Notes under the pieces: generated by a model | What the model was told of the DNA's origin: nothing | Seen by the model: only the letters and a program-made list of their open reading frames with translations | The model's database searches: none | Part shown: piece after piece, positions 9,132 through 18,441 of the stretch | Layout: each line of letters begins with the position of its first letter | Position numbering within the stretch: position 1 is the stretch's first letter | Source of the DNA: CALVNN01 sp964393975 | Lineage (GTDB): Bacteria > Bacillota > Clostridia > Christensenellales > UBA1242 | Direction: 5' to 3' | NCBI GenBank assembly: GCA_964393975.1 | Contig: CAYMVO010000001.1 | Coordinates: 85,901 to 149,900, forward strand | Length of the DNA: 64,000 nucleotides | Made by a program: the position numbers and the translations under genes

Positions 9132-10505
9132 TCAAAAACTTATCTTTTCTATTTTATCCAACCAATCATATTTAAAGATGTTCATATTGTGATATTTTGT
9201 ACCGCTTATTTGGACTTGACTTTGACCATTATGCACTAAATTTATAACATACGTTTTGTCTTGCTTTTTTAATTTTACGTTTAAGTTAAAACCAATTTTT
9301 GGAGCAACCTTTACATATTTGTCGTTAGCATATATGCCAAAAATATCGTGTTTAAAATAATTGTAAACAGACGATAAATCTTTTGTACCATTAATTATCA
9401 ACAAATTGATTTTACTGATATCACAAGGTTCACTTTTAAACCCATAGACAAAATTTTTAAAAGAATATATGTTTTCTCTAGGATTTTTAAAGTACTGCTC
9501 AATGATTTTATGAGGTAACAATTTATTAAAAATGCTAAAACCCTCATTTAATATTTCAATTTTTATAACATTATCATAATTAGTTTTAATCGTCTTAATT
9601 ATATTTTCTTCTGATAAAAAGCACCTTTGCGTCGTTAAATAGATAAATCCATTCATAATCTCAAATAGCAATCGCCCATCAGACACTCTCCCACCTAAAT
9701 ACTTTAGTCGTGTTATAATGTAAAAGTTATTCTTACCATAAAGATCAAGCAAACTATATCCATTTACCTCTTTTTGCACATAATATAAAGACTCGTTTGC
9801 AAATATAAGATTTAATCTCTTTTTAATCAATAGATTAAAACTTGTATAAACACTATTTGATTTATAATTTAATAACCTTTTAATTTTTCCTTCATCCACA
9901 CTATAAACTATAGAATAATCGCTCATATTATATGAGTAATCAATCTCGCCTAATAAATCAAAATTTTCATACTTATTGCGCTTTACTAATGGATAATTAA
10001 TATTAAAAGCGTTTATCGTGGCAACAGTTTCAAAATCCACCTCCTCAACATTAATCACATAATCGGCGACCATATCTTTAGCGTAAAAAGAATTTGTTAC
10101 TACTACAAAATTAAAATCAATTTTTTCTTTTAAATCAAATACTTTAACACTTAAATCTTTGTAAGTTTTAAAGTCTTCCTTATTTAAGCAATTTATCTTA
10201 TAAATAGGCTTTTCACTTATATTTAGCTTCGCTAAAACACTAAAGTGTTTAAATGAATACATTTTAGGTTTATTATTTTTAATTTGCTCAAAAATATAAT
10301 CAATATCGTACTCATCAACTTTTACACTAGCATCACACACAATCTCTATTTTTATCTCTTTTTGAGGTTTCAAAAACAAAAGACACATCGGCAAAAGCAA
10401 TAAAAAACACATATTGAATGAACTCAAATACAAAATAAAAAACACAAAACTCAACGTTAAAATTATCATATTCAAATTATGATTTATATTAGATTTTTTA
10501 TACAA
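9132..10505 (-). CDS. Unknown membrane-anchored protein
   Basis: I do not recognise this 457-residue protein. It begins with two closely spaced hydrophobic segments (about residues 12-30 and 33-46), then KPQKE, and continues as a long soluble region with many Lys, Asn, Tyr and Phe and no cysteine motif, Walker motif or repeat that I can see. Alternating beta-like stretches (FNFVVVTNSF, INLLIINGT) suggest an alpha/beta fold, which is inference. The start is uncertain: the longest frame begins with TTG and has no good Shine-Dalgarno, and the next start is an ATG 36 bases in. It lies between rnpB and rarA and may be read from rnpB-terminator read-through. Confidence 0.7.
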   Translation of the reverse strand: MYKKSNINHNLNMIILTLSFVFFILYLSSFNMCFLLLLPMCLLFLKPQKEIKIEIVCDASVKVDEYDIDYIFEQIKNNKPKMYSFKHFSVLAKLNISEKPIYKINCLNKEDFKTYKDLSVKVFDLKEKIDFNFVVVTNSFYAKDMVADYVINVEEVDFETVATINAFNINYPLVKRNKYENFDLLGEIDYSYNMSDYSIVYSVDEGKIKRLLNYKSNSVYTSFNLLIKKRLNLIFANESLYYVQKEVNGYSLLDLYGKNNFYIITRLKYLGGRVSDGRLLFEIMNGFIYLTTQRCFLSEENIIKTIKTNYDNVIKIEILNEGFSIFNKLLPHKIIEQYFKNPRENIYSFKNFVYGFKSEPCDISKINLLIINGTKDLSSVYNYFKHDIFGIYANDKYVKVAPKIGFNLNVKLKKQDKTYVINLVHNGQSQVQISGTKYHNMNIFKYDWLDKIEKISF

Positions 10506-10513
10506 TCTTACAC

Positions 10514-10537
10514 AAAAAAACTACCCCTCAAGGGTAG
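10514..10537 (-). terminator. Intrinsic terminator of rnpB
   Basis: On the minus strand, CTACCCTTGAGGGGTAG forms a tight hairpin followed by TTTTTTT, directly after the P1 3' strand of the RNase P RNA. Confidence 0.9.
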
Positions 10538-10878
10538 CAGTTATTCTATAAGCCGAGTTCTGTATTAATCGGTTATCTATCTAAGACACATTATCACTAA
10601 TGCATTCGTGCGATGCTTTTAGAATACTAGCGAGCAACCTTAACGTATTCTTTAATCTTGCTTCAAGTGGGGTTTACATATGCCCTCAGTGTCGCCACCA
10701 AGGCGGTGAGCTCTTACCTCGACCTTTCCATCCTTACCGTAAAAACAGCGGTTTATTTCTGTTGCACTATCCTTGGAGTCGCCTCCACCAGCAGTTAACT
10801 GGCACCCTGCTCTATGAAGCTCGGACTTTCCTCATCTGTGACCATCACAACCACAAACGCAACCGAATGAATAACTAT
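10538..10878 (-). ncRNA. rnpB: RNase P RNA, class A-like
   Basis: Catalytic RNA of ribonuclease P, which matures tRNA 5' ends. On the minus strand the conserved P4/CR-I sequence GAGGAAAGTCCGAGCTTC is followed by AGAGCAGGGTGCCAG. Further in are GGTAAGAGCTCACC and the 3' conserved ACAGAACTCGGCTTAT, which forms the other side of P4. The ends pair as helix P1: GTTATTC near 10875 with GAATAAC near 10541. The GCAGGGTGCCAG and AACAGAAA context resembles the ancestral A type rather than the Bacillus B type. Size is about 340 nt. A consensus promoter and a terminator bracket it. Confidence 0.95.
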
Positions 10879-10882
10879 TTGT

Positions 10883-10911
10883 AGTATACAAGATTTAAGC
10901 CAAAAAGTCAA
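10883..10911 (-). promoter_or_regulatory. Sigma-A promoter of rnpB
   Basis: TTGACT (10911-10906), a 17-base spacer and TATACT (10888-10883) on the minus strand. The P1 helix starts about 7 bases downstream, which fits the transcription start. Confidence 0.9.
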
Positions 10912-10930
10912 CCCCTTTGAATATTTTCTA

Positions 10931-12331
10931 TTATTTGGTAAAGGTCTTACCAAACAAATCTACTTTTCTTTGCACCATCTCATCTACACGATTTATATAT
11001 TCTTGAATATCTTTCACATTTGGACTGCGTTCTATTCTTTTTTCACTTCGGCAAACCCTCTTAGATATAGCACCTGCCCCGACCGCTATAACACTATTCA
11101 TCTCTTCCATACTTTCTATGTTAAACCGACACGCACAATTAGGTTTTGTATAACCTACATTCTCGAAATTACCACGCATATGTTTTTGCCTATATAAATA
11201 ATATGGCGCATAACCAGATTCTTTCAATTTCGTATATGAATATGTTATCATACGCTCTATTTCATCACTGTATTTAAAATCTTGGTTCGCTAAATATGAA
11301 TTATTTTTAATAGCAAGGGTGTGAACTGTAATATTTGCTGGTTGTAATTCACAAGCGATATCCAAAGAACGCTTAAAAGTCCTATATGACTCGTTTGGTA
11401 GTCCCGCTATCAAATCCATATTTACCTTAAAATCATAATCAAGCGACAAAGCATACGCCTCAAGTACTTGCTTAGTTGTAGTCTTTCTTCCTATAAGTTT
11501 AAGTGTTTTATCGCTAAAAGTTTGAGGATTTATGCTAATTCTGTCTACATGATGTTTTTTGAGTACATCCAACTTTTCTTTTGTTATGGTATCAGGTCTT
11601 CCACATTCTACTGTAAATTCCGCATCCATAAAATGAAGTTCATTTAATAGCATATCCAACTGCTCAGCGCTTAGCGTAGTTGGAGTCCCACCTCCGATAT
11701 AAATATTCTTTACCATATAACATTTATCTAGCATAAACTCTCTAATTTGTCTAATTTCATAAATCAATTTTTCAAGATAAATAGGTAAAAGATTTTGCAT
11801 ACAACTAACCTCAGTTGAAACAAAATTGCAATACGCACACCTTGTCGGGCAAAAGGGAATGTTTACATAAAAATTAACAAGTTTATCATTTACAATAATA
11901 CCGCGTTGGTTTTTAATAGTCTCCACAACTAGCTTCGCTTTTTGTCTGCTCACATGATAGTCTTTATTCAAATAGAACTCCGTATTCATATAACTCATTC
12001 CATTTTCTATGTACTCATAACCAAGTTTTGTAGGTCTAACACCCGTCAAAGCACCCCAAGGTAGGTCTAATTTATATTTATCATTTAGTACTTCATACAA
12101 AGAAACTTTTGCACAATGCTTAAATTCTTTTTTAATGATCAATTCATCTTTTGTGATTGTTTTGCTTTTTGTCCCAATATAAGGTCTATCATCATTCAAA
12201 TATATTGTTGCCTTATATTCATTATCTAACGACTCACCAATAACTTTAATACTATCATTTTCGGTCGGAAAAAGATTTACAACTTCTAGTAAATCTGCTT
12301 CATAATCTGTTAAATTTGTTTCAAATTTCAT
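10931..12331 (-). CDS. hemZ: Coproporphyrinogen dehydrogenase-like radical SAM protein HemZ
   Basis: Radical-SAM enzyme of the HemN/HemZ group, 466 residues. The N-terminal HemZ-specific region (about 1-155, with LPWGALTGVRPTKL) precedes the radical SAM core beginning NIPFCPTRCAYCNF, whose CxxxCxxC binds the 4Fe-4S cluster. The glycine-rich IYIGGGTPTTLS binds SAM. RISINPQTF and MDLIAGLPNE are further core motifs, and YYLYRQKHM lies near the C terminus. HemZ is annotated as an anaerobic coproporphyrinogen oxidase, but in Clostridia without haem synthesis the true substrate is unclear. Its ATG overlaps the recJ stop by 4 bases, so the two are translationally coupled. Confidence 0.92.
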   Translation of the reverse strand: MKFETNLTDYEADLLEVVNLFPTENDSIKVIGESLDNEYKATIYLNDDRPYIGTKSKTITKDELIIKKEFKHCAKVSLYEVLNDKYKLDLPWGALTGVRPTKLGYEYIENGMSYMNTEFYLNKDYHVSRQKAKLVVETIKNQRGIIVNDKLVNFYVNIPFCPTRCAYCNFVSTEVSCMQNLLPIYLEKLIYEIRQIREFMLDKCYMVKNIYIGGGTPTTLSAEQLDMLLNELHFMDAEFTVECGRPDTITKEKLDVLKKHHVDRISINPQTFSDKTLKLIGRKTTTKQVLEAYALSLDYDFKVNMDLIAGLPNESYRTFKRSLDIACELQPANITVHTLAIKNNSYLANQDFKYSDEIERMITYSYTKLKESGYAPYYLYRQKHMRGNFENVGYTKPNCACRFNIESMEEMNSVIAVGAGAISKRVCRSEKRIERSPNVKDIQEYINRVDEMVQRKVDLFGKTFTK

Positions 12332-14583
12332 TTACTTTCCTCCCATAATCTTTTATACACAATTGATTGCATCAAATCGCCTTTTTTACCCGTCACCTCA
12401 AGTCCAAATTGACCTTTACTTTCAATAATCTTTAGCACACCTATCTCTGCTAAAATTAAGTAACAAAAAACAAATTGCACATACGAGATATCTTTAATTA
12501 CATTAATATAATAATTATAATCGTCTTTAAACAAATTTTCAATATCTTTTACAAAATTAAATACTTTTCCAAAAATATTTCTTGATAAATCTAACTTTTT
12601 ACTATCAAAAGATAGTATTTTGTCGCCTTGCACAATATTTACTTTTGGATACAATTTAGACAATTTATTCAAAGCACCTTTAGGTACTCGCTCTAAAAAT
12701 CTTATGTTATCAAACGCATCAAAGCCATAAAAATTATTAGGACACACAAGCAATGTATCTATATTTGTTGTATGCGACAAATTACCATAGTCTACGACCT
12801 TGTATAAATTGGTATCAAAATTTTCATCAAATGTTATATACAAAGTAGAACCTCTACCCATCTGACCGCATTCAAACTCACAATCATCATAAAACATATT
12901 CTTGACTTTGACTCCATTAGAGTAATCTTCGTTTAAAATTAGTTTATCACACAACAATTCTTGTAAATAAAATTTGATATATTTTCTAGAATTATAAATT
13001 TCAATATATGGATCTATAATCATATCAATTTTTGATGAAGAATTTAACAAATAAAAATATTTAGATAAACCAAATCCAATGCCACTTATCTTGTTAAGAT
13101 TTATAATAACATTTTCATTATGATTTCGCATAAAACTGACACTGCGCTTAGAATTTTCTAGCAATATTCTAGGTTTTTTATTACCAACGCCAACTGGTTC
13201 TAACACGCTAAGATTATCTATAAAAGACTCATCTAGTTCATCATTTGTAACGCAAAAATCGTAAAGAGGCTCAACCTCTATCGGTACATAAGTCTCAAAA
13301 TAGTCTTTTAAAAAATTTTTAAACGCAGTTAATTTATCCAACTCCAAACTTAATCCACCAGCCATACTATGTCCACCAAATGTGGATAAAAAATCTTTTG
13401 AAGCACTAAGAATATCAAATATATTGTATCCCGCTACACATCTCGCGGAACCCGTATACTTATTAGTTCGTTTATCAAGAGTTAATACGATCGCCGGTCT
13501 AGAAAACGAACTCGCAAGTTTCGTTGCTACAATTCCTAAGACTCCACTTTCCCAAAAATCATTTTTCACAATGATTACTTTGTCTTTAACATTTACAAAT
13601 TGTAATGCCTCATTGTAAATATTATCACACACTTGTTTTCTTTTTTCATTTACATTGTTTAGCGTCTCACAAAGGTTTGCAATTTTTTCATCATTATCGG
13701 TTAAATACAATTCCAAGCTAATACTAGCATCACCCATCCGTCCTGAAGCATTTAATCTTGGTGTGAGTTTAAAGGCGATATCCATCGCTGAAGGATTAGC
13801 CACTTTTTGCCTTTTAAGTAATTCTTTGATACCTTTGGGACAATATTTATCAAAATTTTTCAGTCCATATTGCACTATAAACCTATTCTCATCTCTTAGT
13901 GTTACCAAATCTGAAATCGTAGAAATCGCACAAATGGTATAATATTTTTTACAAGTCTCTAGGTCGCTGAGAGCGTTCACCAACTTTAACGCCACACCTG
14001 CTCCACATAGGTCATTAAAAGGGTAATCTTGTTCTAACTTTACATCAACTATTATACAGTTAGGCAAAATTGGTGGTATCTCATGGTGGTCAGTGACTAT
14101 AATATCAACACCTTTAGATTTGATATAATCAACCTCTTTATAACACGCAATCCCACAGTCAACAGTTATAATCAAGTCAGGTGAATATTGCTCCAAAACC
14201 TTATCCGCCGTTTCGACACTTAATCCATAACCATCCTCAAAACGACTCGGCAAGTAATAATTTACATCAATACCTATTGATCTAAAATAAAGAACAAGTA
14301 TCGCAGTCGCACCTATGCCATCCACATCATAATCACCAAAAATCAATATTTTCTCATGATTTTTAATCGCATCCTGTATACGCTCAACCGCCTCACGCAT
14401 ACCTTTTAAAAGAAATGCGTCATAAAATATCTCTTTCCCGTTTATATAGTCATCAAATTTTTCTAAGGTATCATATCCCATTGAAACAATATATTCAGTA
14501 ATTTTTTTATTCAAGTTATACTTTTCGCTAAATTCATCGACTATTGTGGAATCAATATTTTCGTACGCTCTTTTATATCTCAT
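12328..14583 (-). CDS. recJ: Single-stranded-DNA-specific exonuclease RecJ
   Basis: 5'-3' single-strand exonuclease of recombination and mismatch repair, 751 residues. The DHH phosphoesterase domain has FGDYDVDGIGATA (about residue 80) and VTDHHEIP (about 160). The DHHA1 domain has LNASGRMGDAS and TFGGHSMAGGLSLE. A long C-terminal region typical of Firmicutes follows. I use the ATG giving MRYKRAY because GAGGGG is 7 bases upstream; the GTG two codons earlier overlaps that site. The gene follows secDF across a terminator and overlaps hemZ by 4 bases. The apt-relA-dtd genes usually found between recJ and hemZ in Clostridia are absent. Confidence 0.96.
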   Translation of the reverse strand: MRYKRAYENIDSTIVDEFSEKYNLNKKITEYIVSMGYDTLEKFDDYINGKEIFYDAFLLKGMREAVERIQDAIKNHEKILIFGDYDVDGIGATAILVLYFRSIGIDVNYYLPSRFEDGYGLSVETADKVLEQYSPDLIITVDCGIACYKEVDYIKSKGVDIIVTDHHEIPPILPNCIIVDVKLEQDYPFNDLCGAGVALKLVNALSDLETCKKYYTICAISTISDLVTLRDENRFIVQYGLKNFDKYCPKGIKELLKRQKVANPSAMDIAFKLTPRLNASGRMGDASISLELYLTDNDEKIANLCETLNNVNEKRKQVCDNIYNEALQFVNVKDKVIIVKNDFWESGVLGIVATKLASSFSRPAIVLTLDKRTNKYTGSARCVAGYNIFDILSASKDFLSTFGGHSMAGGLSLELDKLTAFKNFLKDYFETYVPIEVEPLYDFCVTNDELDESFIDNLSVLEPVGVGNKKPRILLENSKRSVSFMRNHNENVIINLNKISGIGFGLSKYFYLLNSSSKIDMIIDPYIEIYNSRKYIKFYLQELLCDKLILNEDYSNGVKVKNMFYDDCEFECGQMGRGSTLYITFDENFDTNLYKVVDYGNLSHTTNIDTLLVCPNNFYGFDAFDNIRFLERVPKGALNKLSKLYPKVNIVQGDKILSFDSKKLDLSRNIFGKVFNFVKDIENLFKDDYNYYINVIKDISYVQFVFCYLILAEIGVLKIIESKGQFGLEVTGKKGDLMQSIVYKRLWEESK

Positions 14584-14626
14584 ACGCACACCCCTCTTTT
14601 TAAGTTTTCAAATATAGATTAACTAC

Positions 14627-14648
14627 AAAAAAAGCCATAAAGGCTAAT
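14627..14648 (-). terminator. Terminator after secDF
   Basis: Minus-strand hairpin AGCC-TTTAT-GGCT followed by TTTTTT, overlapping the secF stop codon. It is short, so partial read-through into recJ is likely, since no clear recJ promoter is visible. Confidence 0.65.
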
Positions 14649-15621
14649 TTTGTTCAATCTCATTATTTCTCTTTCTTTTTACTGCCTTCTTTTTTGCATC
14701 GAACTTATCAGCAAGGTTTGCATACATAGGTGATACGATAAAAAGCAATGTCAACAAGCCCAAAGAAATACCTATTATAATAGGATAAATGAAACTATCT
14801 ATACCCTGTAACCCTACACAAGCCAAAACTATAACGGTAATCAAAGTAGTCACTGTCATTGTAACCGTACGCGTCAAACTTTGATGCAAAGACCTATTCA
14901 CAAGATTTGCATAAGACTCAGTAGGATAAAGTTTTTGATTTTCACGGATTCTATCAAATACCACAATGTTATTATTAATAGAGTAACCAATAATAGTAAT
15001 CAAAGCTGCAATAAACACACTATCGATTTGAATATTAAATATAATAGTCAAAGCGAACACCAAAGCTACATCTAGAAACATTCCTATAACAGAGCAAACG
15101 CCATTCAAACCTCTAAATCTAATACCCACATATATAACAATCAAAATAGTTGAAATAAATATAGCAAGCAACGCTTTAACCAATAGCGAAGAACTAGCAG
15201 TCGCAGTAATCCTATCACCTGTGCTTACAGTAATATCGTCACCTAATGTAGAACGAAGCTCTGCAACAAAATTACTAGAAATTTCAGTCATCTCCTCCAC
15301 GGTCTTACCCGCGACATCTTGATATCTGATTTGGATAGTCGCATCTACACCAGTACCTTCCAAATGCTCATTTGCAATTGCTAGTTCATAATTTGACATA
15401 ACGCTCTTGATTTGCTCTAAATATTGATCATAATTATTCTTATCTTCAACAGTTTCTCCAACTTTCACATTAACAACTGTACCACCTGTAAAGTCAATGC
15501 TAAGGTTTAGTCCATTAAAAATCCAAACACAAGCACCAGCAATCAATATGAGTACACACACTATTAACGCAACAAAGTGATATTTTACAAAATTAAAACT
15601 TTTAAATTTAGTTAAGTTCAT
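14644..15621 (-). CDS. secF: Protein translocase subunit SecF
   Basis: Membrane subunit that works with SecD to drive proton-motive-force-dependent export through SecYEG. The 325 residues carry six expected transmembrane segments. The first is near residues 18-36. A periplasmic-side domain starts with LSIDFTGGT and ends about residue 140. Five segments cluster after it, with GIRFRGLNGVCSVIGMFLDV, GYSINNNIVVFDRIREN and the conserved RTVTMTVTTL. The C terminus is lysine-rich. It overlaps the secD 3' end by 14 bases, with GAGGAGG before its ATG. Confidence 0.97.
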   Translation of the reverse strand: MNLTKFKSFNFVKYHFVALIVCVLILIAGACVWIFNGLNLSIDFTGGTVVNVKVGETVEDKNNYDQYLEQIKSVMSNYELAIANEHLEGTGVDATIQIRYQDVAGKTVEEMTEISSNFVAELRSTLGDDITVSTGDRITATASSSLLVKALLAIFISTILIVIYVGIRFRGLNGVCSVIGMFLDVALVFALTIIFNIQIDSVFIAALITIIGYSINNNIVVFDRIRENQKLYPTESYANLVNRSLHQSLTRTVTMTVTTLITVIVLACVGLQGIDSFIYPIIIGISLGLLTLLFIVSPMYANLADKFDAKKKAVKRKRNNEIEQN

Positions 15622-16882
15622 TTGTAGCCTCCTCTCTCTTCAAACCTAGTTTTTTAGGATTAGTGCTATTTAGTGGAAGATACAAGTTTAATAAAAGTTT
15701 TGTAACAACCAAAGATGTAAACAGCGAAACAAGAATACCCAAACCTAATACTATCGCAAAACCTTTAATAGGACCAGTACCCAAAAGTGCCAAAACAACT
15801 GCAGCAATTATAGTGGTAATCTGCCCATCTAAAATGGCTGATACGGACTTTTTATAACCAATATTAAAGGACAAAGGTATCTTCTTACCTGATGCATACT
15901 CTTCCTTTATACGCTGGAAGATAATAATATTACCGTCAATCGCCATACCGATACTCAAAATGATACCCGCAATACCTGGCAAAGTCAACTGCACCATAGG
16001 TACCGCTTGCAACAAGAATAACAATATAAATGTATATAAAATCAATGCTAGATTTGCAATCAAACCTAAATGTCTATACATCACTACCATTACAATAAAT
16101 ATTATCAATAACGCAATAGCTCCCGCGATAAGACTCAATGTACCTGCATTTTCACCTAAAGTCGCAGGAACATGGGTAATAGAATCAACTACAAGTTGCA
16201 ACGGATAAGTACCACTCAAAAGCTTAAGTGCAAAAGCTTCTGCTTCCGATTGAGTCTGGAAGCCACCCGAAATAAAGGTCTTACCGCCAGAAATCGGCTC
16301 ATTAACTTTAGGACTACTAATTAAGTTGCTACCTAAATAAATATATAATTGTTCATAATTAGTGGTCAATTCTTTAAATATAACTGCGCCTTCGCTATCA
16401 AAATCAACTGATACGCCGTGACTGTTATCTTGATAAGCGTACGTCGCACTCTTTATATTTCTACCTGTAAGCTTTGCTTCTGCCTCAAGACTCTCCTCAG
16501 TCTTTATCTCCAAGATATCTGGAGTCTCTATCAAGGCAAGCAAAGTCTCAGGATCATCCACATCAGGCACCTCCACACGAATTTGTGAAGAGCCTTGAGT
16601 CGTTACCGTTGACTCCGTATAACCTTTATCGGTCAAAAGGTCAACTAATCTATTAGCGGTCGCCTCTAACTGTTCACTCAAGTCACCCTCTTCTAGTTGC
16701 TTTGTATTATAAACAGCCGACACACCACCTTTCAAATCTAACCCAAGCTTTATTGAATTAATAAAACCATTATAGGTATAATTTGTGAAAGGAATATCAA
16801 ACTGACAAAAACTTAAAACAGCACCTACAATACAAATCAGTACTGTAAAAATATATCGTTTAATTGATTTCTTTTTACTCAT
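15608..16882 (-). CDS. secD: Protein translocase subunit SecD
   Basis: Large partner of SecF in the SecDF export motor, 424 residues, the shorter Gram-positive form. After the first membrane helix comes the D1 motif IKLGLDLKGGVSAVY (about 44-58). The extracytoplasmic P1 region runs to about 240. A cluster of five helices follows, with LPGIAGIILSIGMAIDGNIIIFQRIKEE and DGQITTIIAAVVL; the first is described only by its key residues D and N of the MAIDGN block. It is transcribed ahead of secF from a consensus promoter; AAGGA precedes the ATG. Confidence 0.97.
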   Translation of the reverse strand: MSKKKSIKRYIFTVLICIVGAVLSFCQFDIPFTNYTYNGFINSIKLGLDLKGGVSAVYNTKQLEEGDLSEQLEATANRLVDLLTDKGYTESTVTTQGSSQIRVEVPDVDDPETLLALIETPDILEIKTEESLEAEAKLTGRNIKSATYAYQDNSHGVSVDFDSEGAVIFKELTTNYEQLYIYLGSNLISSPKVNEPISGGKTFISGGFQTQSEAEAFALKLLSGTYPLQLVVDSITHVPATLGENAGTLSLIAGAIALLIIFIVMVVMYRHLGLIANLALILYTFILLFLLQAVPMVQLTLPGIAGIILSIGMAIDGNIIIFQRIKEEYASGKKIPLSFNIGYKKSVSAILDGQITTIIAAVVLALLGTGPIKGFAIVLGLGILVSLFTSLVVTKLLLNLYLPLNSTNPKKLGLKREEATNELN

Positions 16883-16914
16883 ATAATCCTTAGCCTTTTA
16901 AAATAATCTATGTT

Positions 16915-16943
16915 AGTATACAATTTTAGAAAGAATTAGTCAA
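16915..16943 (-). promoter_or_regulatory. Sigma-A promoter of secDF
   Basis: Minus-strand TTGACT (16943-16938), 17-base spacer, TATACT (16920-16915), about 33 bases before the secD ATG. Confidence 0.85.
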
Positions 16944-17037
16944 CAACATTCTTGTTAAAATTGAAAAAATTTTTCATACGTCCGCATTTTGATTACTTAT
17001 TTTCATCAAAATACAAGCATAAATTCACAAGTATGCA

Positions 17038-18405
17038 CTACTTATAAACAAAGTTGTAAGTCTTTACAAGAGAATTTTCACTGTTGTATACATTTAATAT
17101 ATAATTACCAATTTCGTCTACATTAATAACAACAAAATCACTAGTGGCGAAAATTTCTTCATCATTCAAAAACAAACGGAACTCTTTTAGCGTCGTGCTA
17201 ATTATAAAATAGTTGTCTCCTACCGCTAATACACTATCATTCGTTGACAAAACGACTCCACTCTGCCTATCTAGCAAATCAAAATTTTGGTTTACATCTT
17301 CCACAATAATATTAACTATTTTATATACATCACCCGAACTTATAGTTAGAGTATAATCACCAGCACTATCCGCATAAAATATTCCACTCTCTATCACCCC
17401 GCCACTTGCGGATAAACTAACGCCATAATTATAGCCACTTGGGAATATTGTATACTTCACAGTGTAGCACTCTCTCACCTTCAACTTTACCGTATCCTCA
17501 GCGACTATTTTAGTAGCAACTGGTTCACACACTTCCACTATAAAAGTCAAAAGCTTTTCATTTACATAAAACAAATCAACTTCAAAATGACCTATCTTGT
17601 TTCCATAGACGATAAGTCCACTTACATTTAGCGAACTTTTCAAATAAAATTTAGACATATCTAAGCCATCAATAGATTGAATATCAACACTCAAACTATT
17701 ATATCTAAAATTTTCGGCATCCTCCAAGAAATAAAGCGTATTTTTATTCACCTTATTCCCACCAATGCAAATTGAATATTTAAACTTTGACACGTCAAAA
17801 TTTAGTGGTATATTAAACAAATCTTCATTTGCGTATTGCAAAATCAAATTTGTATTTTCAGTAATTGTGATATCTATATTGTAATCACTAGAATTTAAAA
17901 TACTAGATTTTTCATCGTACAAAATTGAGAACAAATTAGCATCAAAACATTCAAGCGGTGTGACGATTAAATTATACTTATTAAAGTCGACACATTTAAT
18001 ATCGTATTTAAAAGTTATACTTTCCGTAACTACTTCAATATTTAGTGTTTGAGATAGATATTCTTTTTCATCAGAAATATAACTTATATCAACTACCGTT
18101 TTGCCTATCTTAACCGCTTTTATAGAATAAGAATGCAACTCACAACATTCATTACTCAGCTCAACACCTATATCACTTTGAAATTCGTTAGGTATTTTTG
18201 ATAAATCAATGTTGTAAACTTCACCGACTGGCAAAGTGATGTTTGCAGTCGGTAAAATCGACACTTCGGTCATAGAGGAATCATTAGCGCCGTCATTAAT
18301 TAAAACATTTGATTTACTACTGTTATTATTTTCAATACAAATAGCAATCAATATAGCAATCACCAAAACAGCAGTTGTCAAAGTAACAACCAACCATTTA
18401 TTCAT
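17038..18405 (-). CDS. Exported protein with bacterial Ig-like (Big2-type) repeats
   Basis: A 455-residue protein of unknown function. An N-terminal hydrophobic helix (about residues 3-23) acts as signal anchor, and the rest is predicted outside the membrane. At least two segments resemble Big_2-type beta domains: residues about 50-130 (ITLPVGEVYNIDLS ... GKTVVDISY) and about 300-385 (VKLKVRECYTVKYTIFPSG ... AGDYTLTIS). It has no LPXTG motif or catalytic motif I can see. AAGGA lies 10 bases upstream of the ATG. It sits between secDF and the S1-domain gene and is probably cotranscribed with the latter. An envelope or adhesion-like role is inference. Confidence 0.7.
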   Translation of the reverse strand: MNKWLVVTLTTAVLVIAILIAICIENNNSSKSNVLINDGANDSSMTEVSILPTANITLPVGEVYNIDLSKIPNEFQSDIGVELSNECCELHSYSIKAVKIGKTVVDISYISDEKEYLSQTLNIEVVTESITFKYDIKCVDFNKYNLIVTPLECFDANLFSILYDEKSSILNSSDYNIDITITENTNLILQYANEDLFNIPLNFDVSKFKYSICIGGNKVNKNTLYFLEDAENFRYNSLSVDIQSIDGLDMSKFYLKSSLNVSGLIVYGNKIGHFEVDLFYVNEKLLTFIVEVCEPVATKIVAEDTVKLKVRECYTVKYTIFPSGYNYGVSLSASGGVIESGIFYADSAGDYTLTISSGDVYKIVNIIVEDVNQNFDLLDRQSGVVLSTNDSVLAVGDNYFIISTTLKEFRLFLNDEEIFATSDFVVINVDEIGNYILNVYNSENSLVKTYNFVYK

Positions 18406-18441
18406 CTCTTGTAATCCTTATAATATGAATTGTATATTAAA

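Noticed and set aside
10600..10884. Plus-strand open frame of 94 codons
   Set aside because: It lies entirely on the complement of the RNase P RNA, which explains the sequence conservation.
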